64,000 bases of DNA from Hymenoscyphus infarciens (Eukaryota; Ascomycota; Leotiomycetes; Helotiales; Helotiaceae). The notes below the pieces were generated by a model. That model was given only the letters and a program-made list of their open reading frames with translations, was not told where the DNA came from and did not search any database. This document shows positions 20,900-32,734 of the stretch, in pieces. The DNA lies in contig LLCB01000240.1 in the NCBI GenBank assembly GCA_001414345.1, positions 1-64,000 of the forward strand, written 5' to 3'. Positions within the stretch are counted from its first letter, which is position 1, and each line of letters opens with the position of its first letter. Position numbers and translations under genes: made by a program.

Positions 20900-23800
20900 G
20901 TGTATAATAAGAGAGTTGGTATTAAGTGGTTGTTAATACGTAATCGATGGTGCCTACTTAAAAAGAAGAATTCTTGCCTAAAAATAAGAGTTAGAGAAGT
21001 CGTGCGAGCACTCTTATAAGGAAATCTAATAAGGAAAGGAAGAAGAGGAGAGAGAAAGAGGAGGAAATCCCGTTAATATAAGAGACCTCTAATTAAGGCT
21101 CTCGGAATCGTATATTTATAGTAGTATTTTATTTAGTAACTAATAAGATTTAGCTTTCTATACTCTTTCTATGTTTTAATATAAAGTACTTTAAAGGAAA
21201 AGAGAGAGTAAAATAGAGAGTCTTATAACTATTCTTAAAAGTAGATAATATTAGAACTACTCTAAAATAGTTCTACGAATTAATAGAAAGAGTTTATAGT
21301 AAATTAAGAAATTAGCTTAATAAGTAGAGAGAAGGTATATATATACCTCCTCTCGTGCCGAGTAAATCTCTATTCTACTAATAACACTTTCTATCGCTTT
21401 TAACGTCTTATTTAGTATTAAGCTCTTTTTTAACCTAATAATACTCTTATCTATCTATCTATTAAGAGGATACCTCTAAAGCGTAGTAAACAAGTCGCTT
21501 ATAAGAGTGTTATTACTAAGGCTAGTAATAGAGCTACGAAGGCGCTCTAAGCTTAACTAGTAGAAGACGATATTAAAGACGACGAGCGTAATAGACGAGT
21601 TAGTAAAGCACGCTATAACGCTCGAACAGCTACGTAAGCACGATATACTACCTAGGACGCTAATTAAGACGATGTTATAAACAGCGCTCGCTGTCTAGCC
21701 TATCGAAGAAGATAGCTATAAGTATAGTAGAACTAAGGTTAGGCTTAAGACGATAATAGTATAGACTTCTATTTATAAGGTAAAGGTAATAGCGACGGCG
21801 ACAGCGACAACGACGACGACGATAGTATTAATAAAGCCTCTCTCTAAGACCCTGTTCGAGTAAATAGGCTAGCTAATAATAGACTACTAAATAGCTCTCT
21901 TCTCTTTTAAGACAACTAATACCTTTAAGTTAATAAATATATAGATAGATATAATAGTAGATACTAGAGTTATATAGAGAGACTATTTAATAGAGGATAC
22001 TCTTAGAGCTTTACTCTTAGATATTCTTAAAGATACCTTTAAAGCTTCTTCTAGAGTAACTTTAGTTAAGGTAACGTTAGTATAGAATACTCTAACTTTT
22101 AGAGCCTCTAGAGTTTTTAGAGCTATCTATAAGCTAATTTTAGCGTAAGATACTCTTATAACTTTAGCGCTACTACCTAGAGTAACCTAGTAAGAGTTCT
22201 AGAGCTTAGCTAGAGTAATTAAGATAATATTACTATACTAGTAGTTACTAATTAAGAAGCGAATAAGTAGAGCCAACGATTTAATATATTAGAGAGAGAG
22301 ATAGTATATATTAATAATGCTTAATAAGCTAACCTTCTTTCTTATTAGGAAGTATTACTAATAAGTAAAGGAATTAATCTAAGAGAGAATCTATTAAGAG
22401 GAATATTAGTAGTAAATAATAATAGTAAGAATATCCTCTCTTATATACTTAGTATAATTAATAGCCTTTCTCTAGAGTATAAGAAGTACTTAATATAAAT
22501 TATATAAGGTATATTTAAGTTAAGAGATCTTTACTACCTAGACAACGATATCTCTCTAATTAATAATAATAAAAGTACTATCTTCTTTAATAAGAAAGCT
22601 AGTATACTAAATATCGGAGCGAAGAAGACGCTAAAGGTCTTTAGATCTAATACTACTAAGTAGTTCTATTACTTTCTAGTATATATTATATATATAATCT
22701 TCTTATTTAGTAGAGGTATTTATGTTTAGTTTAATAACTTTAACTATAGAATTATAGGTCTAGCTAAGGATTATACCTAGGTAGAGGTAATCTAATTAAT
22801 ACTATTCTAGTAGGAAAAGGTAGTTAGTAGAGGCGGATTAAGAGAGGTAGAATTATAAGAGATATCTAAGAGTATAATTACTTAATACTATTAGACAAGA
22901 AGACCTAGCTACAATAGTAGTAGAGAAGGAAAAAGAGAGAGTTGTTAAAGTTATAATTAGAATAGTAATATCTCTTTATAGACGTGCTTTAAGATAAGTA
23001 AACTAAGAGGTTATAAAAACCTAAATTATACTTAAATCTATCTATAAAAGAAGAACAATAAGAGTAATAAGAAGGAGATAAAGAAGAGCTAAGAAGTTAG
23101 TATAGAAGAGATAATAGATAGAGACTATAGTAGTACTAATAAAGATCTTTTACTCTAATTTATATCTTCTTATCTATACTCTTCTATACTTATTTAATTA
23201 AATACTATAGTATTCTTCTCTTTATATAATATATTAAAACTACTACTAGATATATTACTCTCTCTATTATCTCTTAAAGTATAGAAGGCGCTATTACTCT
23301 AATATTCTAATTATTTACTCTTAGAAAATATTAATAATATACTTCGATTTAAAGCGCTAATTAGGTATAAGAGCTTAGAGGTTTTATATATATTAAAGAA
23401 CTTCTTATTAGCTGCTAAATTTAATAAGCTTTTAACTTTAAAAGTAAGAGACGATTTAAAAGCTAGCTTAATTAAGAAAGTTAATCTACGCTAGAGAGTA
23501 TCTTTTATAGCTTCTCTACTTAGTTTTATACCTAAACTAAAGCCTAATAGTAATCGACGCTAAATATACTATTTATCTTATTTTAAAGGCTACTTAATAA
23601 ATTATTATATATTAGATAAGTATATATATCTAAAGTACGTCTCCTTCTAAGAGGTATTAGCTATAATATAAGAAGCTAGCTAAGAGTATACGATACTTAA
23701 AAGAGATATGTCTAACGCTTTTCAAATAGTACTAATTATACTATAAATTTACTAGCTTTTAGGTTTTTAATAGAAAGGGATTTATTACGCTTATATAGTA

Positions 23801-26800
23801 CTACTCTTTAGCCTCGCTATAGTACTATTTATCTTTAATATCTTTATAGAGGCTCTTAAAAAGATAATATAGTTATACTTAGAGTAGTATATTATAAGCT
23901 ACTATTTAGATAACGAGTTTACTATATTTAAAGCTATTAAAGCTATGTCTTAATTTCTTAAGAAATAAGCTATAGAGTATAGAACTCTTATATAAATATT
24001 AGGTATACTAATTAACGATAAAAAGAGCGCCTAAGGTATACTCTTAGAAGTAATAGAGTATCTAATAGATACCGTCGCTTTTAGAGCCTCTATACTACTA
24101 GAAAAGCTAGCTAAGATAAAGCTTAAGATATACTAATTTCTTAACCGTAGAAGGATTATCTATAACGAGCTTAAATCGCTTATTAGTCTTCTATCTTTTT
24201 ACGCCTTTATAGTATAATTAGACTAGGCCTTCTACTATAACTTCTAGATATTTATATATATATAGCCTAACTACGTATCTTATATAGAAAGGAGGCGCCT
24301 CTTAAAGGAAGTCTAGAAGGACCTTAGGTAGTAGAATAAGATATTACTATAGTTTAATAGTATATACTTCTTTAATAATATCTACTTATATATATACCTT
24401 TTTTATAATACCTCTATTAAAGGCTTAGAAGCCTTCTTTTTAGAAGTAGATAATCTAAGATATGTTTAGTAAGAGTATATATATATACTACTAAAAGAAC
24501 ACGCTCTTTAGTTACTTTTCCTAAGAATTAGAAAGAACTCTTAGTTTAATATAAATATCTTTAAGATTAAAGTAGTAAGAGTATTCTTTAAATAATAAGA
24601 GAAGATATAGACGACGAAGAGAGTAATTATCTATATAGATAATACTACTATATAGATTAGACTTCTTAAGTAGTTTTTAAGATACCTCTACTAAAATTGC
24701 CTCTTATAGACTACTTTATGTCTAGCTGCTTAATTCGATATTAATATATGATTAGAGTATATACTAGGAGTAGATAATATCTTAGTAGATGCTCTCTCGT
24801 GTAATTTATATAGAATAGTAGCTAATTAGTACTTATACTAGTAGTCTCTTAATTTAATAATTCTTCTCTTAATTACCTCGAATATATAAAGAATAAAGTT
24901 AGAATATCTAAGATATATATAAGGCTTCTTTATTATAACCTTTTGCTAAATACTTAAAAGGTATATAATACGTATATATACTCTTTTAAGAGGTTCTAGG
25001 TTAAGAGACTCTAGTAACCGTAGCTAGCGACGACTTTAGTACTTTATAAGTAGGTTTTAAGAAGAGTATATAGAGAGATTAGTTAAGAACTTTTGAAAGT
25101 AGACTCTATATAAATTAGCCTTTCTATAATTCGATTAATATACGTAAAGTATAACCTAGATCTAAAGCTATTTAAGTCCTTGCTTTTATAACGAATTATA
25201 GTAGACGTTTAAGCGATATAGAGCTCTTATAAGAAGAAGAAGATAGAGCCTTTATTAATATTATAATTATACTAGATTACTTCTTAAGCTCTAAGAGCTA
25301 GGCTTTAGGTCTTATAGCTAGGATAGATTAATAGCTTTAACTTTAAAGCTATAATAAAGCTAGCTTTTATAGAATTTCTTTATATAGTAGAAATTATATA
25401 TAAAGATACTAATTTAGTTAATTATAGAGTATTTATATATATACGTCTTTAATAATAAGATATTACTTTTGCTAAGAAAGACGAATATATAATTATACGT
25501 CTATAATCGAGTAAATTAGACTATAAGTATATAGAGGTAGAGATATTAGTATTAGATATAGAATTACCTATCTACTTTATAGTAGTACTTTAAGTGTTAT
25601 TTACTCTCGATTCTTAACTTTCTATAGTACTACTCTTTTACTAGGAAAGTAGCTCTTTTATAAGAAACCGATATATTAGCTCTTTACGCTACTATATCTA
25701 AATAGTTAGTATTAGTAATAGTATATTATATTTAGAATATAGTCTATATAGGGGTGCTGTATAATATACTTCTAATAATAGAGTATTAGATATAGATATT
25801 TAGATACTTAGAAGATAGACTTCGAATACTTTTAAGAGATACTTTACTCTAAGCTATTAGAAGCGATATCTTTTAAATAGACGCTTTTTAATAGATAGAG
25901 CTCTCTCTCTCCTAGCCTAGTAGGCTTTAGAAGACCTCTATAGTTAGTAGGTGGTATATTCTCTATTATAACTACGTTGCTTTACTATTTACGCTACTTA
26001 TAGCCTCTTTTTACTTTTAAAAAGCCTTATTCTTTCTTATATTTATAGTAGCTTCTCTTTAATTAGTTAAGTAACCTTACTTAAAGCGGCTAATAGTACT
26101 TACTCTTTTTACTCTTATATTAGTAAGATATTTAGAGAGCCTTCTAATTAGTCTAAAAAGAAGATATATAAGAGAGTGTAGAGTGAGATACTAGAAGCTA
26201 GCTAGTAAATATAGAAATTCTTAAAATAGTCTCAAATACGTATATATAACGAAAAGCGATAAACTATCTATAATATTCCTAATTATCTATTATTAAAATA
26301 GTACTTATTTAAGAGACTCTTAAGATATTTTCTTAGAATAACTATTAGCTATAGTTTTAACTTTAGAGAATAGTTAGTTATAATTAATAACTCTAGAACT
26401 ATACTAGAGTAGTCTTATTAAAAGAAGTAGAGTATATATAGATATCTAGCGCTATTACTAACTAGTTTCTAAAACCTACTTTTTATAATAAATACTAGAA
26501 TACGTATAATACTAGATTTCAAATTCTATAGCTATAATATAGTATTATAAAGTATAAAAGTCGATTTTATTAGCTACGAGGTTACTAAGAAATATTAAGA
26601 CTACTCTATCTCTTAGTTATAAAACTAACTTTTATACTCTTCTTAGAATTACTTTAAGAATATACTACTAAATATAATAAGAAATAGATATATTTACTTA
26701 AGAGACTATATTCTAGCTAGATCTATTAAGAATTATTATTAAATGAGATAGTTATAAAGATATATAAGAGTTTCTAAAATAAATATAAAATTACTATATA

Positions 26801-27780
26801 ACGTTTTACTCTTCCTAAGTTTATAATAGATCTCTACTTCTAGAACTAATAAAAAGTCTTTAAATCTACTAAGAAACTACTATACTTTATTTATTTATTA
26901 GTATATATAGTTTAGAGCTATAATTATTCTATCTCTTTATTATATTATATATAAAAAGCTCTATTAAAAAAATTATTATTTTAGTATAGATTAGTATTAT
27001 AGAAAAAAGAGGTCTTATATAACCCTCTTTCTCTATATATATAGCAGAGTTTTCACCTTCTAAATTCAAGCTCCTTAGAGCGTTTTCAACTTAAAAATAC
27101 GTTATAATTAGTTTATAATATAAGTATATAAGCTAAGTTTTCTTCTACTACTTCTTCTATAACTTTTATACTCTTTATAGCGATTACAGAAGCTATATCA
27201 AGAGCATAAGATAAGCAAAGTGAAGTTAAAGTAGATACTTGATTTCTAGAACTATAGAGGAGAGTATAAGGCTTTAAATACTATGCTCCTCGCTTAAAAG
27301 GTGGAGATTATCAGGTGATCCTTTGTCTAACCTACCTTTGTCTTATAATACTCTTTTATTCTTAATATTTCTCTTCTAGAATAGTATAAGAATAAAGCTA
27401 AGCCTAGTATAAAAAAGTCTATTAAAAGACCTTTTAAAACTACTAAAAAAGCTCTTAAAAAGTAGATTACTTAAGTATATCTACTATATATTTATTATAA
27501 TAAGTTTCTATATTAAAAGAAATTCTACGAGATAGAAGTTATTAAGAAAATAAGAGAGTAAGCGAGATTAGAAGAAGAAATAGAAAGAGAAGTATTACTA
27601 TTATATATAGAATAAGAAGTATAAATAAGTTTAATTTCTAGTAATTTTATATCTTAGTAATTCTAAATAGATTTAATAGTATTAGAGTTTAAAGCTATCT
27701 AAATTTTAGTATTATCTTTACTAAAGTAGAAGTAGTTTCTAACTAGATATCTGATTACGTCTGCACGTGAGTTATATAGC
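20900..27780. repeat. RIP island 1: AT-rich block of ruined transposons
   Basis: Across nearly 7 kb CA and TG dinucleotides are almost absent, TA is very common and no ORF longer than about 60 codons survives, which is the mark of repeat-induced point mutation. Ignoring stops, coding traces of a DIRS-like retrotransposon can be read on the plus strand at about 23.3-25.95 kb. The part from about 26.2 to 27.7 kb may derive from another element that I could not identify; a stretch near 27230-27345 is less mutated. The sharp right border at about 27770-27890 carries a structured motif also found at the right border of island 2. Confidence 0.9.
22300..26000 (+). mobile_element. RIP-ruined DIRS-like retrotransposon (RT, RNase H, tyrosine recombinase)
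   Basis: Reading through stops on the plus strand, three domains follow in order. About 23.5-24.2 kb is a reverse transcriptase, with LKRDMSNAFQIV (the first catalytic Asp region) and YYLDNEF in place of YLDD. About 24.3-24.85 kb is an RNase H-like part, with IYIDNTTI and, at its end, GVDNILVDALS, equivalent to the EENxxADALSR box. About 25.05-25.95 kb is a tyrosine recombinase: AFIEFLYIVEI, SSKLDYKYIEVEI, then YSLYRGA where GHSFRRGA is expected, and FKRYFT with the nucleophile Tyr. The order RT-RH-YR defines the DIRS order and excludes LTR and LINE elements. The outer limits are guesses, because split repeats at the ends could not be seen. Confidence 0.75.
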
Positions 27781-27820
27781 ACGACGAAGGGATAACAATA
27801 GAGAGGCGTAACTCGATTTT

Positions 27821-27874
27821 CTAGTGTCGAGCACTTTTTGGTGTTCCTGGCGAAAAGTGGGCTAGAGACACTAG
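27821..27874. repeat. Nested hairpin motif at right border of island 1
   Basis: An outer inverted repeat CTAGTGTC (27821-27828) / GACACTAG (27867-27874) encloses an inner one, CACTTTT (27832-27838) / AAAAGTG (27853-27859). Much of this sequence recurs at about 57334-57395, also at the right border of a RIP island. It is probably the conserved end of a transposon family. Confidence 0.6.
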
Positions 27875-28448
27875 TTAGTGTATTTGAGTACTCAGTATCG
27901 CTCGTAGAGCCTCAACCTCAACGCAATAGAAAGTCTTAGATTCGTTCGATTCAGCGAAAGTTTACCTAGGGGTGTAAAGGACGGCGGCACCCACGGTCAA
28001 GGAGGGTCCTTGTGGTGGCTGGCGGAACTCCCGGACTTTCTAAAGAGCCGCAATTGGTCTGTGCATCTGGATTCCGAGATGCTCTTGAGGCGGTGCTAGG
28101 ACTCTGGGATAGCCTTGAAGGCGGTCCAAATAACTTGGGATGATTTAGACTTGTCTTAAGCATGAGATTATGCTAGTTCTATATCCTAGGATTGTCTCGC
28201 TAGGGGACTATTCAAAGATAGTCCTGAAACGCTCTGTTTTACCCCCTTTTCCTTTAAGGTATGTGTAAAGATTGTTCGGATTTTATCAGCTTCCAGCGTT
28301 GTAAAGCTTGAAGCTTGAAGTAGCTTCATTGGAAACGGTACATCACTGATATGAAGAACTTCAAGCGCCTGTTAGATGCGGATCGAGGAGCTCAGATATA
28401 AAGTTGTAAACCGATTAACTGAAATGCTGTCTTGACTTGGAATTTCTC

Positions 28449-28474
28449 TCAAAGTGGTGCCCATACCACTTTGA
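28449..28474. repeat. Perfect 10-bp inverted repeat
   Basis: TCAAAGTGGT and ACCACTTTGA are separated by 6 bases. It stands directly before the MITE-like element. It could be a protein-binding palindrome or part of an older insertion. Confidence 0.7.
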
Positions 28475-28480
28475 TACATC

Positions 28481-28622
28481 CCTCGAAATACTCCCCCCCC
28501 CTAATTAAAAGTTATTTCTAAATTCTGACAGCTGGGAACCTTAAAATCGTGCGGGTGTTGCACCAAAAAAAACATGGTTCAGGTTTGACATTTAAATAGG
28601 GGGGGGGGAGAGTACCTCGAGG
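28481..28622. mobile_element. MITE-like element with poly-C/poly-G terminal inverted repeats
   Basis: The left end reads CCTCGAAATACT, a run of C, then CTAATTAAA. The right end read on the other strand gives CCTCGAGGTACTCT, a run of C, then CTATTTAAA. The ends are thus inverted, imperfect and about 140 bp apart, with a non-coding interior. This fits a miniature inverted-repeat transposon. Target-site duplication was not resolved. Confidence 0.5.
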
Positions 28623-29223
28623 TCATAAGCTAACAGACACCAGGAGAAAGAACTTACTACTCATTCCGTTAAGAGCATCACGTCTGATGTCGCTCAACAG
28701 TGCCTCCTTACTGACTCCGCATTTAACCCGATATTCCCACAATTTTACAGTCGAGTGCACGTGCGACGTTACATGGCTTAAAATCTCTCTTGTCGGTGAA
28801 GAATAATTGTGAAACAGTACCCCGATTTTAAGTTCGTCGCCACTTCGTAGGTGTATTTCCAGCTGTCATGAGCTCGTATTTGTTCCTGCATAACGAAAGG
28901 TAGGGAATATAAATAGCAAGTTTTCGGATAATTGACGTCACGAAACAAGTTACAAGTGCCGATCAGTGGGGGTGAAGAAGGTTTGTTCGTATAAAAAGCG
29001 GAGCCAATCATGATTCGAACCTTATTGTTATTGACGAAGTATGGAGATGAAATTGAATCATTTCAGCCCTGTCAGGGAAATAATTGAGTATAAGAGGATG
29101 CTTCCCGTCGGATGAACTATCATCTCTTTCACCATCATCAGCTTTCACTCCTATATCAAAAGCCGTTCTCAAACCTATCGCTAAATTCATTCTTTATCAA
29201 AAACAAACAAACCAACCACCAAA

Positions 29224-29792
29224 ATGCAACTCTCCAACTCTCTCAAGCTTGCCCTCGTCTCTCTCATCCCTCTCTCACAAGCCCGCATCTATGGAATCTC
29301 CGCACCCTCTACCGTCGCCCCCGGAGTCCCTTTCACCATCTCGGTCTTGACACAAAACTACGTCCAAAGTGTCTACGACGTCGCCATCGCATTCGGTATC
29401 TCACCAGGTGCTGGATACCCCGGAACAATCGGAACGGTCCTCGCAAGTGAATATCTCGGACCAGATAACTCGAACATCGTAAGTACCCAGCTTCCTCGAG
29501 CAAATTTCTTCCTTGAGACATTCCTCGTGAACTTTCGATAACAGCCCCTGAGACTCTTGCTCCTTCTACTCTTCAAAAATCCCCAAACACGTATACTAAC
29601 TCCGAGATCCTACAGCTCACGCCATTGAACTTCACCGTGTCTGTGGACGCGAGTTTTGCAAAGGGACAGGCGACAATTGCTGGTTCTTTGACGAGCTTGT
29701 ATGGTGCTAGTAGCTCACCGGTTTTGGGGGAGTATAATGTTACGGTTACCGTTGGAGATGGCACGAGCGAGGAATATGTCAACAGTGCCTAA
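29224..29792 (+). CDS. NIS1: NIS1-type secreted effector
   Basis: Two exons (29224-29478, 29616-29792; intron 137 nt with GTAAGT donor) encode 143 residues. The N-terminal 20 residues form a signal peptide ending at Ala-Arg. The mature part shows the conserved core of NIS1 (necrosis-inducing secreted protein 1): ENY/QNY-x-QSVYDVAIAFG, GAGYPGTIGTVL, YLGPDNSN, and near the end SLYGASSSP and YNVTVTVGD. NIS1 proteins are broadly conserved in Asco- and Basidiomycota; the Colletotrichum and Magnaporthe members suppress plant immunity by targeting the receptor kinases BAK1 and BIK1. Length and all core motifs are normal, so the gene is probably functional. It is followed tail-to-tail by the 2-hydroxyacid oxidase gene 175 bp away. 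Naming is by motif memory. Confidence 0.88.
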
Positions 29793-29967
29793 GGGATAAG
29801 GCTGGGATTGGATTGAGATAATATAGATAATATAGAGAGACACGTGAATATATTGATACTCGAAATAGGCGACTAAGGGCATTACATGTTTCGCATTCTG
29901 GGTGGTAGCCATCTTTTGTGTATGTGAATTACTCCGTATGTCAGAGTTGCTCTCACATGCCATCCTT

Positions 29968-31546
29968 TCAATTTGAAGACTTCACATCCCCACCATACTG
30001 CACCTTCCTAACCATAGCTCTCTTACAATCGGCGATATTCTGAATGCCAGCCAAACCCATCGATTGATCCAGATCAGCCAAGATTCCTTGAAGAACCTCT
30101 TTCGCCCCGGCCTGTCAATTATCAGTTAAAACTCTTGTCATACTCTGGGTCATCTCATACCTTTCCACCAATTCCAAGGCCATAAATTGCTGGTCTCCCA
30201 ACAAGAACAGCTTTGGCACCAAGTGAAAGTGCTTTAATGATATCGACACCTGTTCGAATCCCACTGTCGAACAGTATCGTTGTTTTGTCTCCTACCGCTT
30301 CTACGATTTCGGGAAGCATTTCCAAGGACGCGACTGCACCGTCGAGTTGTCGTCCTTGGTTACCTTGTTAGCTTCTGCCTCTTTGTTTTAGCAGGAAAAA
30401 AACTCACCTCCGTGATTAGATACAATAATGCCATCGCATCCATACTCCACAGCAAGTTTGGCATCATCTGGGTGCTTTACTCGGTCAGCATATACCAAAG
30501 TGTTATTTATAGTAACGGAAGTGGAATACCTGGATTCCCTTCAACGCAATAGGACCTTCCCAGTTATCCCTCAGAAGTTTGATTCTATCCCAAGTATGTG
30601 CCTTTCCCGAAAACACATCACTTATCCACGCCATTGAAGCCTACAATGCACTTTAGCAATTTTCAAGATTCCTTTCATTGGAGAAAAACATACCTCAACC
30701 ACATTCTCCTCAGGCAAATGCCCCGTTTTCTTCTGAAATTTCTCCCTGAACACCGGATCCGAAAGCCCAACTTGAACGCCAGTACCTTTTATAAAAGGCA
30801 CAAAGGCATTATCCAAATCCGCCGGTCTCCACGCCAAAGCCCAAGTATCCAAAGTCACAACCAAAACTTTAAATCCATTCTCCCTTGCTCGTTTAAGCAG
30901 TGAGATCGTGACTTCGTCATCCTGAGGCCAATATAATTGAAACCAGCGCGGACCATTCCCACTAGCTTTCGCGACTTCCTCGATGGTCGAGGTTGCTGCT
31001 GTACTCATGATAAATGGAACGCCGATTTCGGCACATACTTCTGAGAGGCCTGTTTCTTTGTCGAGGTGGAAGATGGATTGAACCCCTACTGGGGCCATCA
31101 AGATCGGGGTTTCTGCAGTGAAATCAGCAGACTTCCCACAAACTTTGAGAGGGAGAATAGAGAGACCATATCTTTCACCAAACAATTCAACTGAGAGATC
31201 ACGAATGCTCGTCTCCCGAAGCATCCGGGGAATGAGTTTCCATTGTCTAAATGCTAGTCTATTGGCGTCCATCGTAGCTCTTTCTCCCGCTCCACCGGCT
31301 ACATAGTTGAATGAGGTAGGGGGGAGTTTGTCTTTTGCTTGAGTTTCTAGTTTGTTTGGATCGGTGGTGACGAGGGGAAATTTATTGAAAAATGTTCCAT
31401 CTTTTGCTCATATTAACTTGTTATCATTCTCTTTGGCATTGTCCCAGCATACCACGGTATAGGTTGGCTTGATGAGCGCCATAATTGCGCTTGTCTTTGG
31501 TATCTTGAGTGAGGTTGAGAATCGGGATATCTGTCTTTGAAGCCAT
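29968..31546 (-). CDS. FMN-dependent 2-hydroxyacid oxidase, lactate 2-monooxygenase-like
   Basis: Seven exons on the minus strand (31546-31453, 31400-31167, 31112-30694, 30640-30530, 30474-30408, 30354-30161, 30111-29968) encode 420 residues; all introns are 49-55 nt. Features of the FMN-dependent alpha-hydroxyacid dehydrogenase family in order: SFNYVAGGAGE near the N-terminus, PILMAPVGVQSIFH, MSTAATSTIEEVA, FQLYWPQDDE, LVVTLDTWALAWRP, GPIALKGIQ with the active-site Lys, VSNHGGRQLDGA with the catalytic His and Arg, FDSGIRTGVDIIKAL and VLVGRP binding the FMN phosphate. The enzyme oxidises lactate or a related 2-hydroxyacid. The pattern AWRPADLDNAFVPF is closest to fungal proteins annotated as lactate 2-monooxygenase. 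One donor is GTCTCT, which is unusual, but the splice restores the family sequence exactly. It shares a 1.2-kb divergent promoter region with the alcohol dehydrogenase at 32735. Confidence 0.9.
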
Positions 31547-32734
31547 GATTATGTTTTGAGGTTGCAAGTATGCATCAAAGCAGTAAACTTAGGGCGATTG
31601 TGGGAAGGTGAGAGGAACTCGTGAGCCAGTCGCCAAAACCCCACCAAAAGTCAGCGCTTTATCACGTATTTTCCTCAACACCACGACTTAATGTTCAAAA
31701 GCTAAAGCAATAGGGCTAATAAATGCCCTCTGCTCTCTAAGCTGACTGAGTTTGTTTTTTTCATATTGGTGTTGATAACTTTCTCAAAATTCGCTGGCCC
31801 ACAAGTCCCCCACATTGACCCCGCAGTCCGACCCCACCTCCACCTCGGAGCGATTGATCAACTCAGTGAGAGTGAGTGACACCGCCACCGAAAAGTGGCG
31901 GAAATTCCCGGAAATTCACTCATCAGAATGATCGTAGTCCCAGAAATAACCGGTAGAAAAGTAACCTTCATTAGATTGCTGATCGTTTCTGAAATAGCAC
32001 TGCTAAAAAAGTTGCCAGCTGGCATATCAAAACTAGATTTTAGAGAGGATGTATACACGAAGAGCGGGAAGGGAACGAATATGTGCCCATGACTTGACAC
32101 TACCGGTATCCTGTGGATGTAAGTTCTTGACAACAATGCAACACGTCTCGCGGTAGACAAGATAAGTGGTAGTAACTAACGACCTCATGAAAACCTGCAA
32201 CCTGGAATAACTCCACGTAGAAAGATTGTAAAAACAAAACAAAAATATGAGTGGATGCAGTGAGTGCTAGTTAACTAGTTTATACAGTGTACAAGATTTT
32301 TAGTACATCTTAGTTGAGTGGTACGTCGTTAGAGTCTGGCCTCGTCAGCCTAATTACTGCCACTTCCTGGTTATCTTGTTTACCGCGAACACGTGCCGAA
32401 TATCCAAGGAGAGATGCTCCCGTCCCCGCGAGTGGGGAGCAATCATGAAATGTGACCTCTTTGTGGGTTTCTTCCACGTCATTTAAGTTGTGAGGATACT
32501 CTCAAACTTGATCGTTGAAAGCTCGGCAACTTGGAGCAAAATATCATTCGACTTTCAAAGAGACATCGCAAGCACGAGCTCTTAGGTAGCCCCATAACCC
32601 TTAAGACTGGGCCAGCGCAAGTCGAACGTCAACAGCCTCAATTGTTTTTTCTGGCTCTGCGTGGTCTTTGCTGATAGAACACCGACACTCTCGCGAGAGC
32701 TGATAATAAATTCGTCAAACCCAAAATCTCAACC
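31547..32734. other. Divergent promoter region between the 2-hydroxyacid oxidase and an alcohol dehydrogenase
   Basis: No coding feature is supported. The region lies between two oxidative-metabolism genes transcribed away from each other, so shared regulation is possible; I could not identify specific operators. Confidence 0.4.

Larger units (their letters stand above)
27890..29223. other. Non-coding region with a MITE-like insertion, upstream of the NIS1 gene
   Basis: No gene is supported (the ORF at 27966-28163 minus has no features). It contains a perfect 10-bp hairpin (28449-28474), a small element with poly-C inverted ends (28481-28622) and, closer to 29224, the NIS1 promoter. Two TATA-like sequences, TATAAAAAG near 28990 and TATAAGAG near 29090, lie upstream of the start codon. 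Confidence 0.5.

Noticed and set aside
27966..28163. Minus-strand ORF beside island 1
   Set aside because: Pro/Ser/Arg-rich translation without motif; not supported as a gene.
29005..29025. T-arm-like GGTTCGAATC on the minus strand
   Set aside because: No acceptor or D arm can be paired with it.
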